DNA of 34,020 bases, from NCBI GenBank assembly GCA_028713675.1, contig JAQTNV010000036.1:1-34020 (forward strand). Reading direction: 5' to 3'. Below the pieces are notes generated by a model. It did not search any database. It was not told the DNA's origin and saw only the letters and a program-made list of their open reading frames with translations. The position numbers and the translations under genes are program-made. This document shows positions 1-8,278 of the stretch, in pieces (positions within the stretch are counted from its first letter, which is position 1; each line of letters starts with the position of its first letter). This DNA comes from a bacterium. Lineage in GTDB: Bacteria > Desulfobacterota > JAPLJL01.

Positions 1-976
1 GGGTGGTGGCCCCGATGATCCGGATCTCGCCCTGGGACAGGCTGGATTTGAGGATATTGGCGGCGTCGGCCGGCACCCCGAGGGCGGAGCCCGCCCCGAC
101 GATATTGTGCGCTTCGTCGATGAAGAGGATCAGGTCGTCCCGCTCTTTCACCTCGCGGATGACCCGTTCGATCCGTTCCTCGAACATCCCCCGGAACATC
201 GTGCCCGCCACCATGCTGTTCATCTGCAGATTGATGATCTGGTGTCCCCGAAGGCGGCCGGGGACCGCTTCCGGCTGCAGTTCCAGGGTCCGGGCCAGGC
301 CCTGGACCAGGGCGGTTTTCCCCACCCCGGATTCCCCCAGGATCATGACGGAATTGGGGCGATCCTTGTGGCAGAGGAATTCGATCATGCGGGCGATCTC
401 TTCCTCGCGGCCGATCACCGGCGGGACTTTTCCGAGGCTGACCTGCCGGTTCAGGTTGATCCCGAACTGTTTAAGGAAAGGCGGGAGTTCGAACCGCTTC
501 TGGCTTTCCCGCTCGAATTCTTCCCGTTTTTTAACCTCGATAATCACCCGTTCCAGGGCGTTCTTGGGGTCCACCCCCATGCTCTGCAGGATCTGGGCCG
601 GGAGGTAATGCCCCTCCAGAAAGATCGCCACCAGGATATCCGTTGACTTGATCAGCTGGCGGCCGGAGCTCTGCACCCTTCCCCAGGCGCTCTGGAACAG
701 GGCCCGGGTCGGAGCCGGCACGTTCATCCCCCCGCCGGTGTACTGGCGGGAGACCTTGATTTTCTCCTTCAGGGCGGCCACCACCTCGCGGGGGTCGATA
801 CCGAGCCCCGCCATCACCTCTTCGAAGAGGGGACCCTCCACGATGGTAAAGGCCAAGAAAATATGCTCCACCCCCAGGAAATAATGCTGGCGCCGCTGGG
901 ACTCGAGCACCGCCCTTTCGATAATCTCCCGGGCCCGATCAGAAAGCCGGTCCCGGTAATGGGAAAAATCAATCAT
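1..976 (-). CDS. Clp-family AAA+ ATPase (ClpA/B/C type), N-terminal part, cut by window edge
   Basis: This is the N-terminal ~325 residues of a Clp/Hsp100 unfoldase, which uses ATP to unfold or disaggregate proteins and, in ClpA/ClpC forms, feeds a protease. The ATG at 976 opens with residues MIDFSHYRDRLSDRARE, typical of a Clp N-domain, and the N-domain repeat region continues to about residue 150. The first AAA+ module follows, with Walker A GESGVGKT at residues 214-221 and Walker B LILFIDEAH with Asp287-Glu288. The C-terminal half lies beyond the left edge, so the second AAA+ module and any ClpP-binding loop cannot be read, and ClpA, ClpB and ClpC cannot be told apart. It is the last gene of a co-directional chaperone cluster (dnaK, hsp20, dnaJ, htpX) and is separated from htpX by about 136 bp of inverted repeats. 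Confidence 0.9.
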   Translation of the reverse strand, partial: MIDFSHYRDRLSDRAREIIERAVLESQRRQHYFLGVEHIFLAFTIVEGPLFEEVMAGLGIDPREVVAALKEKIKVSRQYTGGGMNVPAPTRALFQSAWGRVQSSGRQLIKSTDILVAIFLEGHYLPAQILQSMGVDPKNALERVIIEVKKREEFERESQKRFELPPFLKQFGINLNRQVSLGKVPPVIGREEEIARMIEFLCHKDRPNSVMILGESGVGKTALVQGLARTLELQPEAVPGRLRGHQIINLQMNSMVAGTMFRGMFEERIERVIREVKERDDLILFIDEAHNIVGAGSALGVPADAANILKSSLSQGEIRIIGATT

Positions 977-1002
977 TTCGCCTCACCAACTCCCCAAATT
1001 TC

Positions 1003-1107
1003 GACACGGATTTTCACGGATTTAACGGATTTTCATCACCAATATATTTATTTCAAGCGCTTCTAATTGCCTATTTTTCCTCCGTGTTTATCCGTGTAAT
1101 CCGTGTC
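1003..1107. repeat. Inverted pair of 9-10-bp tandem repeats
   Basis: Between the clp and htpX genes, the left arm (1006-1034) is three imperfect copies of ACGGATTT(T)(C/A) at a 9-10-bp spacing. The right arm (1081-1107) is three copies of the complement, TCCGTGT(N). The outermost nine bases, GACACGGAT at 1003 and ATCCGTGTC at 1099, pair perfectly, so the region could fold as a hairpin or cruciform with an AT-rich loop. I see no gene in it. Confidence 0.75.
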
Positions 1108-1112
1108 TGAAT

Positions 1113-1970
1113 TTAAGCCGACATTCCCGTCTTTCTCCGCAGCCGTTCGATCCTCTCCTCAATCGGGGGATGGGTGGAAAAAAACCGGCCGAAGTTCTTC
1201 GCCGAAAGCGGATTCACGATAAACATATGCGCGGTCGAGGGATTGGCGTCCAGGGGGATCCTCTGCGAATAGGACGCGAGCTTCCCGAGGGCGGAAGCCA
1301 GGCCGTTGGGGTTACCGGTCAGGTCCGCCGCCCCGTCGTCGGCCAGGTACTCCCGGGAACGGGAGATGGCCATCTGGATCAGCATGGCCGCGAAGGGCGC
1401 GAGAATCGCCATGAAAAGAAGCCCGATAATATTGTTCTGGCGCTCGCCCCCCCTCCCGCCTAAACCCCCGAAGATCGCGGACCACCGGGCCATGCTCGCC
1501 AGGACCATGATCGCCCCGGCGACGGTGGCGGCAATAGCGCAGATCAGGGTGTCCCGGTTTTTCACATGGGTCAATTCATGCGCCAGCACCCCCTCGAGTT
1601 CGGCGGAGTTCGCCAGCTTGAGCATTCCCTCGGTCACCGCGACCGCGGCGTGCGCCGGGTTTCTCCCGGTGGCGAAAGCGTTGGGCGACTGGCTGGGGAT
1701 GATGTAAACCTTGGGCATCGGCATCCCGGCCTTCTGCGTCAGGCCGGCCACGATCCGGTAGAGGTCGGGGGACTGGGCCTCGGTCACCTCCTGGGCCTTG
1801 TACATGGCCAGGACAATCTTGTCGGAAAACCAGTAGGAAAAGAAATTCATGACCACCGCCAGGGCGAAAGCGATTATGATTCCCTGCCGCCCGCCCGCCA
1901 TTCCGCCGATCAGGATGAAAAAGCCGGTCAGCGCGCCCAGTAAGAGCACCGTTTTTACCTGATTTCCCAT
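1113..1970 (-). CDS. htpX: HtpX-like M48 membrane zinc metalloprotease
   Basis: This is a 285-residue membrane-bound M48 metalloprotease, the family that degrades misfolded membrane proteins. Two hydrophobic segments lie at roughly residues 7-26 and 29-52. The zinc-binding HELTH motif has its ligands at His131 and His135 and its catalytic Glu at 132. A further hydrophobic stretch follows, then SREYLADDGAA, which supplies the third (Glu) ligand. The C-terminal STHPPIEERIERL is typical of HtpX. I chose the ATG at 1970 rather than an upstream in-frame start at 1997 because AGGAGGG lies 8 bp before it, inside the longer frame. The length matches the family (about 280-290). It sits downstream of dnaJ in a heat-shock-like cluster, which fits a stress role. 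Confidence 0.95.
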   Translation of the reverse strand: MGNQVKTVLLLGALTGFFILIGGMAGGRQGIIIAFALAVVMNFFSYWFSDKIVLAMYKAQEVTEAQSPDLYRIVAGLTQKAGMPMPKVYIIPSQSPNAFATGRNPAHAAVAVTEGMLKLANSAELEGVLAHELTHVKNRDTLICAIAATVAGAIMVLASMARWSAIFGGLGGRGGERQNNIIGLLFMAILAPFAAMLIQMAISRSREYLADDGAADLTGNPNGLASALGKLASYSQRIPLDANPSTAHMFIVNPLSAKNFGRFFSTHPPIEERIERLRRKTGMSA

Positions 1971-2031
1971 TTTGTCTTTCCCTCCTGTTAATCCCAAAAA
2001 AACTGGGTCAATTACTATTTTTTTCTATTAA

Positions 2032-2060
2032 CCGGCTACCGGTTACCTGCTACTTGCCAC
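2032..2060. repeat. Heptad tandem repeat (CCGGYTA family)
   Basis: Four imperfect 7-bp units lie back to back between dnaJ and htpX: CCGGCTA, CCGGTTA, CCTGCTA, CTTGCCA. The same family recurs at 17258-17299. Confidence 0.75.
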
Positions 2061-2061
2061 C

Positions 2062-3099
2062 TTAGTTTTCTTTCCTCGGATCATACGGATTCAGCCGCTC
2101 GAACTCTCGGATCAGCTCCCGGGATTTTTCGTCCAGCTTGGCCGGGAGGACTATCTTCACCCGGACCAGCTGATCGCCCCGGCTGCCTTTTTTCGTTTCG
2201 GGCATCCCATAACCCCGGAGCCGGAACTGCTGCCCGCTCGAAGTCCCCGGGGGGATCGTCATCTTTACCGAGCCCTCCACCGTGGGCACCTCGATCTTGG
2301 CCCCGAAGACCGCCTCGGAGAGGGAAATGGGAACCTCGAGGCGGATGTCCTTGCCCTGGCGGTCAAAACGGGGATGGGGCCTCATCCTGATCGAGAGGAA
2401 GAGATCACCCGGCGGCCCCCCATTCGAGCCCTCGTTCCCCTTGCCCGGCACCCGGACCCGGGAACCCTCATCCACGCCGGCCGGGATCCGGACCTGGATA
2501 TTCTCGGGCTGGTTCACTCTCCCCATGCCCCCGCACTGCGGACAGGGCTTATTCCCCTGACCGCCAGAACCCAGGCAGGCGGGGCAACTTACCTCCCGGG
2601 CCAGGTTGATCTTGGTCGTCACCCCGGAAGCCGCCTCTTCCAGGCCCAGCTCCAGGCTGTATTCCAGGTCTTCCCCCTGCGGGTTCCGCCGGCGGAAAGG
2701 GCCGGACCCGGTCCGGCCGGAAAACACCTCCTGAAAAATATCGCCCAGCCCGAACCCGGCTCCGCCCGCGTCGCCGAAATCAAAGCGGAAGCCCTGAAAA
2801 TCCCGCGGCCCGCCGGCCCCGGCCCCGGAACGGGTGTAAGCGGAAAAGGGATCGGACCCCTGGCCGCCGAAGCCCTGGAACCTTTCCGAGCCGCCCAGGT
2901 CATACTGGCGGCGTTTCTCGGCGTCGGAGAGAACGCTGTAGGCCGCGGAGATTTCCTTGAAGCGCTCCTCCATCTGCTTGTTCCCGGGGTTCATGTCCGG
3001 ATGGTATTTCCGGGCGAGCTTCCGGTAGGCCTTCTTGATCTCTTCTTCCGAAGCGCTCCGGGCCACTCCTAAAATCTGGTAAAAATCTTTTTCCGCCAT
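2062..3099 (-). CDS. dnaJ: DnaJ co-chaperone with half-size zinc-finger region
   Basis: This is a 345-residue Hsp40 that would stimulate the ATPase of the DnaK encoded upstream and deliver substrates. The J domain spans residues 1-70 with the HPD motif at 33-35. A Gly/Phe-rich linker runs to about 140 and the two C-terminal substrate-binding beta domains fill the rest. Canonical DnaJ has four CxxCxGxG motifs making two zinc sites. Here only two are present, CPACLGSG (Cys172, Cys175) and CPQCGGMG (Cys186, Cys189), separated by ten residues. The middle pair is absent, which accounts for most of the shortfall from about 375 residues. The frame reads through cleanly, so this is a compact variant and not a frameshift. 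No strong ribosome binding site precedes the ATG at 3099, but the conserved J domain starts directly after it. It may instead be named a CbpA-like protein. Confidence 0.93.
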   Translation of the reverse strand: MAEKDFYQILGVARSASEEEIKKAYRKLARKYHPDMNPGNKQMEERFKEISAAYSVLSDAEKRRQYDLGGSERFQGFGGQGSDPFSAYTRSGAGAGGPRDFQGFRFDFGDAGGAGFGLGDIFQEVFSGRTGSGPFRRRNPQGEDLEYSLELGLEEAASGVTTKINLAREVSCPACLGSGGQGNKPCPQCGGMGRVNQPENIQVRIPAGVDEGSRVRVPGKGNEGSNGGPPGDLFLSIRMRPHPRFDRQGKDIRLEVPISLSEAVFGAKIEVPTVEGSVKMTIPPGTSSGQQFRLRGYGMPETKKGSRGDQLVRVKIVLPAKLDEKSRELIREFERLNPYDPRKEN

Positions 3100-3299
3100 T
3101 TTATTAATAGACGCCGGTTAAGCCGTTTCAGTTCTCCAATCCCGCAGCTGCTTAAGCATCTTATCTCCGGTTACCCAACAAAAAAACGGGCCGGCCCTTC
3201 CCGGGCTCCACCCGCTCCTTTATATCAGGAGAAGACCCGGCAAAATCCCTCGATCCGGTTTTACCAAAACCTTCCCCGCTGGCAATCGAGTTTGAAGGT

Positions 3300-3749
3300 T
3301 CAGGTCTTGATCTCAACCTTGATGGGCTGGGTCTTCGTTTCCCCGCGCTTGGGCAATCTGACTTCGAGCACCCCGTGCTTGTAGGTGGCCTTGGTCCGGC
3401 TCTGATCCACCGAAACCGGGAGGTTGAAATTCCGGGAAAAACTTCCGTAAAAGCGCTCGACCAGATGGCAGACATCCTCCTTGTCGGTCTTGGCGAGTTT
3501 CCTTTCCCCCCGGAGATTCAGGACATCCCCTTTCACCTCAATTTTTATTTCTTCCTTCTTCATCCCGGGAAGCTCGGCTTTGACCACGACGCTGTCTTCC
3601 GTTTCGTAAATATCCACCGGGGGACACCAGACCCCCACCCCGGGTTTTTCGCGGGGAACCCGGGCCCTGATCAGACGCAGGTTTTCCTCGAAAACCCGGT
3701 TGATCTTCTCCTGCAGCCGGTTCAGGTCCCGGACCTGTTTCATTGGCAC
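3300..3749 (-). CDS. Hsp20/alpha-crystallin small heat shock protein
   Basis: This is a 149-residue small heat shock protein, an ATP-independent holdase that keeps unfolding clients for refolding by DnaK/DnaJ. The alpha-crystallin domain covers about residues 45-140. It starts at PPVDIYETEDSVVVKAELPG and contains the family signature GVLEVRLPK near its end, followed by a short PIKVEIKT tail. The N-terminal arm (residues 1-40) is predicted helical (RDLNRLQEKINRVFEENLRL). The start is taken as GTG at 3749, preceded by AAAGGA at about 9 bp. An ATG two codons later is the alternative. It lies between dnaK and dnaJ on the same strand, so the three products probably act in one refolding chain. Confidence 0.93.
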   Translation of the reverse strand: MPMKQVRDLNRLQEKINRVFEENLRLIRARVPREKPGVGVWCPPVDIYETEDSVVVKAELPGMKKEEIKIEVKGDVLNLRGERKLAKTDKEDVCHLVERFYGSFSRNFNLPVSVDQSRTKATYKHGVLEVRLPKRGETKTQPIKVEIKT

Positions 3750-3822
3750 TTTCGTTATTCCTTTCTCTTTCCCCGTAAATTATACAGCATTTATCAATCT
3801 TCTAAATCAATTCATAAAATTT

Positions 3823-3984
3823 GTTTTTTATGAGCGGGTTGAGCAGACAAAACTTCTTCTTAAACGATTATGTTTTCGACCGCTTGTTATATCCATATGC
3901 CAACGGCCAGCCACTGCGTGGCGGCCTGCTGCGCTATCAGTAAAACCTGATAGTTTTGGAAGTCGAAACCCGCCCATAAAAAAC
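3823..3984. repeat. 162-bp structured palindromic element (MITE-like or structured RNA)
   Basis: The ends are an 18-bp inverted repeat with one mismatch: GTTTTTTATGAGCGGGTT at 3823-3840, and its complement at 3967-3984. Inside are two strong hairpins, 3905-3926 (GGCC-A-GCCAC, loop TGC, GTGGC-GGCC) and 3934-3953 (CTATCAG, loop TAAAAC, CTGATAG). A further near-match lies between GTTTTCGAC (3872) and GTCGAAAC (3962). No reading frame of note lies within and I see no clear target-site duplication. It occupies the dnaK-hsp20 intergenic gap. It could be a miniature transposable element, the end of an insertion sequence, or an RNA structure in the dnaK-hsp20 transcript. Confidence 0.6.
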
Positions 3985-3993
3985 CGTTTGGAT

Positions 3994-5913
3994 TTACTTC
4001 TTCCCCGAATCCTCCACCTCGGCGTCGATTACCTCCCCTTCGCCCTTGTTCCCCGGACCGGGGCCGGCTCCCGGTCCAGAAGGACCCGGGCCAGGCCCTC
4101 CGGCCTGGGCTCCGGACGCCTCGCGGTACATGATTTCCGCCAAGCGGTGGGAAGCCTGGGTAATGTCATTGGTAGCCTTCTCCATCTCCTCAACCTGCTC
4201 ATGCTCCAGGGCGGATTTCCCGCGCTTAATCGCTTCCTCGATCTTGCCGGCCTCATCCGCCGGGATCTTGGCGCGGTTCTCGGTGAGAATCTTCTCGGTG
4301 TTGTAAATCAGGGTATCCAGATGGTTCCGGGCTTCGATCTGCTGCTTCCGCTTTTTATCCTCGTCAGCGTGGGCTTCCGCGTCCTTGACCATTTTCTTGA
4401 TCTCTTCCTCGTTGATCCCGCTGGAAGCCGTGATCGTGATCTTCTGCTCCTTCCCGGTGGCCTTGTCCTTGGCCGAAACATTGACGATCCCGTTGGCGTC
4501 GATATCGAAGGTCACTTCAACCTGCGGGACTCCCCGCGGCGCCGGGGGCAGGCCCACCAGGTGGAACCGGCCCAGGGTGCGGTTGTCCCGCGACATCTCC
4601 CGTTCCCCCTGGAGCACGTGGATCTCCACCGTGGTCTGGCTGTCGGCCGCGGTGGTGAAGATTTCGCTCTTCCGGGTGGGAATGGTGGTGTTCCGCTCGA
4701 TCAGCCGGGTCATCACCCCGCCCAGGGTCTCGATCCCCAGGGAGAGGGGGGTCACGTCGAGCAGGAGGACATCCTTCACCTCGCCGGCCAGGACCCCGGC
4801 CTGGATGGCGGCCCCGACCGCGACCACCTCGTCCGGGTTCACCCCTTTATGGGGCTCCTTGGCGAAAAGCTCCCGCACCAGCGTCTGGACCCGGGGGATC
4901 CGGGTGGAGCCGCCGACCAGTACCACCTCGTCGATGTCCCGGATTTCGACCCCGGCGTCCTTGATCGCCTGCTTGCAGGGGTTCACGGACCTTTGGATGA
5001 TATCCTCCACCATCTGCTCGAACTTGGCCCGGGAAAGTTTGACATTCAGGTGCTTGGGCCCGGAGGCGTCGGCGGTGACAAAGGGCAGATTGATCTCGGT
5101 TTCCGGGACCGAGGACAGCTCGATCTTGGCTTTCTCCGCCGCCTCCTTCAGGCGCTGGATGGCCATCCGGTCCTTGGAAAGATCAATCCCCTGGTCTTTT
5201 TTAAATTCATCGATCAGCCATTCGATGATCCGCTGGTCGATGTCATCCCCGCCCAGGTGGGTATCGCCGTTGGTGGATTTGACCTCCACCACATTGTCGC
5301 CCACTTCCAGAATGGAAATATCGAAAGTCCCGCCCCCGAAGTCATAAACCGCGATGGTTTCGTCCTTTTTCTTGTCCAGGCCGTAGGCCAGGGCCGCGGC
5401 GGTGGGCTCGTTGATGATCCGGAGGACGTTCAGCCCGGCCACCTTGCCCGCGTCCTTGGTCGCCTGCCTCTGCGAGTCGTTGAAATAGGCGGGAACGGTG
5501 ATCACGGCGTCGTTGACCTTCTCGCCCAGGTAATCCTCGGCCGCCTTTTTCAGCTTCTGTAAAATGGCCGCGGAGATCTCGGGCGGGGTTAACTGCTTGC
5601 CCTTGATATCCACAACTACTTCTCCGGTCTTGCCGGCCAGAACCTTGTAGGGAACCGTTTTGATCTCGCTGCCCACCTCGTCAAACCTCCGGCCCATGAA
5701 CCGCTTGATCGAATAAACGGTGTTCTCCGGGTTGGTGACCGCCTGCCTTTTTGCCACCTGTCCCACCAGCCGTTCGTTATCCTTGGTGAAAGCCACCACC
5801 GAAGGGGTCAGCCGGTTTCCTTCCTCGTTGATGATGACCTTGGGATCCCCTCCCTCCATGATCGCTACCACGGAGTTGGTGGTTCCGAGGTCGATTCCTA
5901 TTGTCTTGGGCAT
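3994..5913 (-). CDS. dnaK: Molecular chaperone DnaK (Hsp70)
   Basis: This is a full-length 639-residue Hsp70, which binds hydrophobic peptide segments in an ATP cycle driven by DnaJ and a nucleotide exchange factor. The nucleotide-binding domain opens with the phosphate-loop signature [12 protein letters not shown]. It continues with [14 protein letters not shown] and [14 protein letters not shown]. The linker [15 protein letters not shown] leads into the beta-sandwich peptide-binding domain (about 390-500) and helical lid. The C-terminus is Gly/Pro-rich and ends EVIDAEVED, the usual acidic tail. A good ribosome binding site (AAGGAG) precedes the ATG. It is the first gene of the minus-strand chaperone cluster. 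No grpE or hrcA is present in the window, and I saw no CIRCE operator upstream. Confidence 0.98.
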   Translation of the reverse strand: MPKTIGIDLGTTNSVVAIMEGGDPKVIINEEGNRLTPSVVAFTKDNERLVGQVAKRQAVTNPENTVYSIKRFMGRRFDEVGSEIKTVPYKVLAGKTGEVVVDIKGKQLTPPEISAAILQKLKKAAEDYLGEKVNDAVITVPAYFNDSQRQATKDAGKVAGLNVLRIINEPTAAALAYGLDKKKDETIAVYDFGGGTFDISILEVGDNVVEVKSTNGDTHLGGDDIDQRIIEWLIDEFKKDQGIDLSKDRMAIQRLKEAAEKAKIELSSVPETEINLPFVTADASGPKHLNVKLSRAKFEQMVEDIIQRSVNPCKQAIKDAGVEIRDIDEVVLVGGSTRIPRVQTLVRELFAKEPHKGVNPDEVVAVGAAIQAGVLAGEVKDVLLLDVTPLSLGIETLGGVMTRLIERNTTIPTRKSEIFTTAADSQTTVEIHVLQGEREMSRDNRTLGRFHLVGLPPAPRGVPQVEVTFDIDANGIVNVSAKDKATGKEQKITITASSGINEEEIKKMVKDAEAHADEDKKRKQQIEARNHLDTLIYNTEKILTENRAKIPADEAGKIEEAIKRGKSALEHEQVEEMEKATNDITQASHRLAEIMYREASGAQAGGPGPGPSGPGAGPGPGNKGEGEVIDAEVEDSGKK

Positions 5914-5969
5914 GATTTATTCTCCTTTCTTAAAGAAACAATAATAAAGGTAAATCCGCGCTATGGTCT

Positions 5970-5998
5970 TAAGCTAATCACTAAAAGCCTGATGTCAA
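5970..5998 (-). promoter_or_regulatory. Possible dnaK promoter
   Basis: On the minus strand a perfect TTGACA (-35, bases 5998-5993) is followed after 16 bp by the poor -10 match TAGCTT. It lies about 80 bp before the dnaK start. The -10 is weak and there is no recognisable sigma-32 or CIRCE signature, so this is tentative. Confidence 0.35.
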
Positions 5999-6118
5999 GG
6001 AATCCGGGGGAATTTTTCGCCCGGCTTACCCAGGGGCAGGAAACTGTTCAACCTATTGAAATCAATGAAAGATTCCTTATCTTCGGAATGTTTTTCTGCT
6101 GGGCGCTCTGAAGATCTT

Positions 6119-6153
6119 CAAAAAATTCAGGCCCGGCTGACCGGGCCTGAATT
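6119..6153 (-). terminator. Intrinsic terminator after the aldehyde oxidoreductase gene
   Basis: A perfect 13-bp stem (AATTCAGGCCCGG at 6124-6136 with its complement at 6141-6153) closes a 4-base loop. On the minus strand it is followed directly by a run of Ts. It lies about 40 bp past the stop codon of the gene ending at 6195 and separates it from dnaK. Confidence 0.9.
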
Positions 6154-6194
6154 GAAAAAATCCAAATATCCCCCTTCTAAAAGGGTGCTGATTA

Positions 6195-8174
6195 TTAAAT
6201 CCCCGCGATTTTATCCAGACCCAGCTCTTTCAGCTTCTGGGGATTGGGCTTTCCGGTTTCGTAGTCAATACCCACGTAGGCAAAGTAATTGCGGTCGTGC
6301 TTTTCCGGCACGGTCACCCCTTTCATCCCGCCGGCTTTGAGGGGCGGACGGCCGGAAGCCCGGGCGGCCATCTTGAAGTCCTTCGGCTTGATCCCCTCGC
6401 GGATATTGAAGAGATGCTTCGCCATGTGCATCCGCTCTCCGATGATCCGGAACTCGTCCTTTTCCAGGTTCCAACCCGTGGCCGCGTTGATCCATTCGAA
6501 AACCGGGAAGTTCGCGCCCGCGGTCAGAGAGCCGAACGAGCAGAGGCCGGCGCCGGAAATAATCTCCCAGTAGAACTCGCCGATCGCGCTGTTGGACCCG
6601 AGCGCCTCCAGGTTGAGCCGCTTTTGCTTGTTATAGAGCATCGGGGTGGGCTTGACCCCTTTGAATTTCTTCTCGAGCTGCTGCATCTCCCCGAAGATGA
6701 CGGCGGTGGAGTGACGTCCGGGGGTGGGGGAACAGCTGTAGCCCACGCCGTAGCCGGGGTCGTTGCGGGGATCGTGCATGGCGAGCTCGCTGCCCCCGGC
6801 GTGGATCGCGAATTCCTCGGACCCCTTCCCGAGCTTGGCCGCGGCCACCTTGACCCCGTCGGCCAGGAGGTCTCCGATGCCTTCCCGGGCGATGATCTTC
6901 TCGGTCAGCTTGACCAGGGCGGCCCCGTTGTTGCCCCAGGTCAGCCTAATCCCGTCGGTATCCTTCTCGGTCAGGATCCCGCGCTCGAAGGCCTCGCAGG
7001 CGAAAGCCAGGGCGTGACCGAGGGAAATGGTGTCCATCCCCGCCCGATTGGCGAGATCATTCATTTTCAAAAGGGCGTGGAGATCATCGTTCAAGCTCAT
7101 GCACCCGAGTGAAGCGAGTGACTCGTACTCAGGCTTGTGGGTCTCGTGCAGGGGGTAAGCGCCATCCTTGACCTCCAGGATCCCGCCGCAGCCCAGGGGG
7201 CAGTTCATGCAGGCGTAGCGCTTGACCTGGAGCTTGAGAACGCTGTCATCGGCGATTCTCTTGGCCTGCTTGGCGCTGAAATCGGCCGGGGCCGAGCCTT
7301 TCCAGTTCTTGATCGGGGAATCCCCGGAGAGCATGGAGAAACGGGTGAAGCCGGCGGTGCCCCAGCGCCGCATTAGCAGCTTGTAAGGGAAGGGATCCAT
7401 CTTGGTGACCGAGTTCATCATCCGGACGGAATGCCCCATCGGGGAGAGGATAAAGCTGAAACTCTTCTCGGCCAGGCCGAAACCCTTCTGGAAGCTGGCC
7501 AGAAACTTCTTGTTGATCTCGAGCAGCTTGTCCTTATCCGCCACCGGGGTGACGCCCTTGCCCTTGACCACCACGGCCTTGAGCTTCTTCGAGCCCATCA
7601 CCGCGCCCAGGCCGAAACGGGCGGCCAGCCGGCCCCGGTCGTTCACCACGCCGGCGATCCGGGAGAGTTTCTCCCCGGCCTGTCCGATCGTTGCCACCCG
7701 GTGCTTGTCGGAATGCTTTTTCCAGAGGGCCTCCTCCGTCTCCACTGCGTCCTTCCCCCAGAGGTCGGAGGCGTCCTTGAGCTCCTTCTTGTCCCCTTCG
7801 ATCAGGAGATAAACCGGCTTGTCCGACTTGCCCTTGAAGAAGACCCCGTCGTAGCCCGCCCGCTTGAATTCCGGCCCGAAGTTTCCCCCGCAGTTCGAGT
7901 CGCCCCAGCCGCCGGTGGCCGGGGACTTCCCCGTCACCATGAACCGCCCGGAGAAAAGCGCCTGTGTACCGGTCATGATCCCCGCGGTGATTCCGAGGAT
8001 ATTATCGGGCCCGAGGGGATCGACCCCGGCCTTCTGGCGCTCCATCATCAGCTTGACTGCGGGCCCATAACCGGCGAGGTAATTCCGGTAAGTATCTTCG
8101 CCCAGGCTCTCCTCTTCGATTTTTCCGGTAGAGAGATCCACCCAGAGAACTTTGCCGGTATATCCTCCCGCCAT
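6195..8174 (-). CDS. Aldehyde:ferredoxin oxidoreductase family protein (tungsten/molybdopterin)
   Basis: This is a 659-residue member of the AOR family. These enzymes oxidise aldehydes to carboxylic acids, or run in reverse, with ferredoxin as electron partner and a bis-pterin tungsten cofactor. The N-terminal domain begins YTGKVLWVDLSTGKIEEE and includes RFMVTGKSPATGGWGDSNCGG, the cofactor-binding region. The [4Fe-4S] ligands are Cys322, Cys325 and Cys329 (CMNCPLGC) with Cys545 (AGLCSFGS) as the fourth. Length is slightly above the classical ~605-620. A ribosome-binding-like GGAAGGA precedes the ATG. The gene follows an M20 peptidase on the same strand with a ~100-bp gap and ends at a strong terminator. 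The substrate cannot be read from sequence. BamB-type relatives exist, but no other bam genes are here. Cytoplasmic. Confidence 0.93.
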   Translation of the reverse strand: MAGGYTGKVLWVDLSTGKIEEESLGEDTYRNYLAGYGPAVKLMMERQKAGVDPLGPDNILGITAGIMTGTQALFSGRFMVTGKSPATGGWGDSNCGGNFGPEFKRAGYDGVFFKGKSDKPVYLLIEGDKKELKDASDLWGKDAVETEEALWKKHSDKHRVATIGQAGEKLSRIAGVVNDRGRLAARFGLGAVMGSKKLKAVVVKGKGVTPVADKDKLLEINKKFLASFQKGFGLAEKSFSFILSPMGHSVRMMNSVTKMDPFPYKLLMRRWGTAGFTRFSMLSGDSPIKNWKGSAPADFSAKQAKRIADDSVLKLQVKRYACMNCPLGCGGILEVKDGAYPLHETHKPEYESLASLGCMSLNDDLHALLKMNDLANRAGMDTISLGHALAFACEAFERGILTEKDTDGIRLTWGNNGAALVKLTEKIIAREGIGDLLADGVKVAAAKLGKGSEEFAIHAGGSELAMHDPRNDPGYGVGYSCSPTPGRHSTAVIFGEMQQLEKKFKGVKPTPMLYNKQKRLNLEALGSNSAIGEFYWEIISGAGLCSFGSLTAGANFPVFEWINAATGWNLEKDEFRIIGERMHMAKHLFNIREGIKPKDFKMAARASGRPPLKAGGMKGVTVPEKHDRNYFAYVGIDYETGKPNPQKLKELGLDKIAGI

Positions 8175-8230
8175 TTTTTTACCCGTCCTTCCCCTTTTTT
8201 ATTTCAGAACATCCGGCCCCCTCTCCCCTG

Positions 8231-8253
8231 CCCTCCCCCTCGAGGGGGGAGGG
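8231..8253. repeat. C/G-rich intergenic palindrome
   Basis: CCCTCCCCCTCGAGGGGGGAGGG forms a near-perfect hairpin between the M20 peptidase stop and the aldehyde oxidoreductase start. It has no T-run, so it is more likely a dispersed intergenic palindrome than a terminator. Confidence 0.5.
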
Positions 8254-8278
8254 ATAGGGTGGGGGTGACAATTAAAAT

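Noticed and set aside
3823..3984. Integron attC site
   Set aside because: The terminal repeat does not fit the RYYYAAC/GTTRRRY core layout and no integrase or cassette array is present.
3700..5562. A 620-codon open frame on the plus strand opposite dnaK
   Set aside because: It is a GC-driven shadow of dnaK. The translation is low-complexity and the minus-strand product is unmistakably Hsp70.
5914..5998. CIRCE operator upstream of dnaK
   Set aside because: No TTAGCACTC-N9-GAGTGCTAA-like inverted repeat was found.
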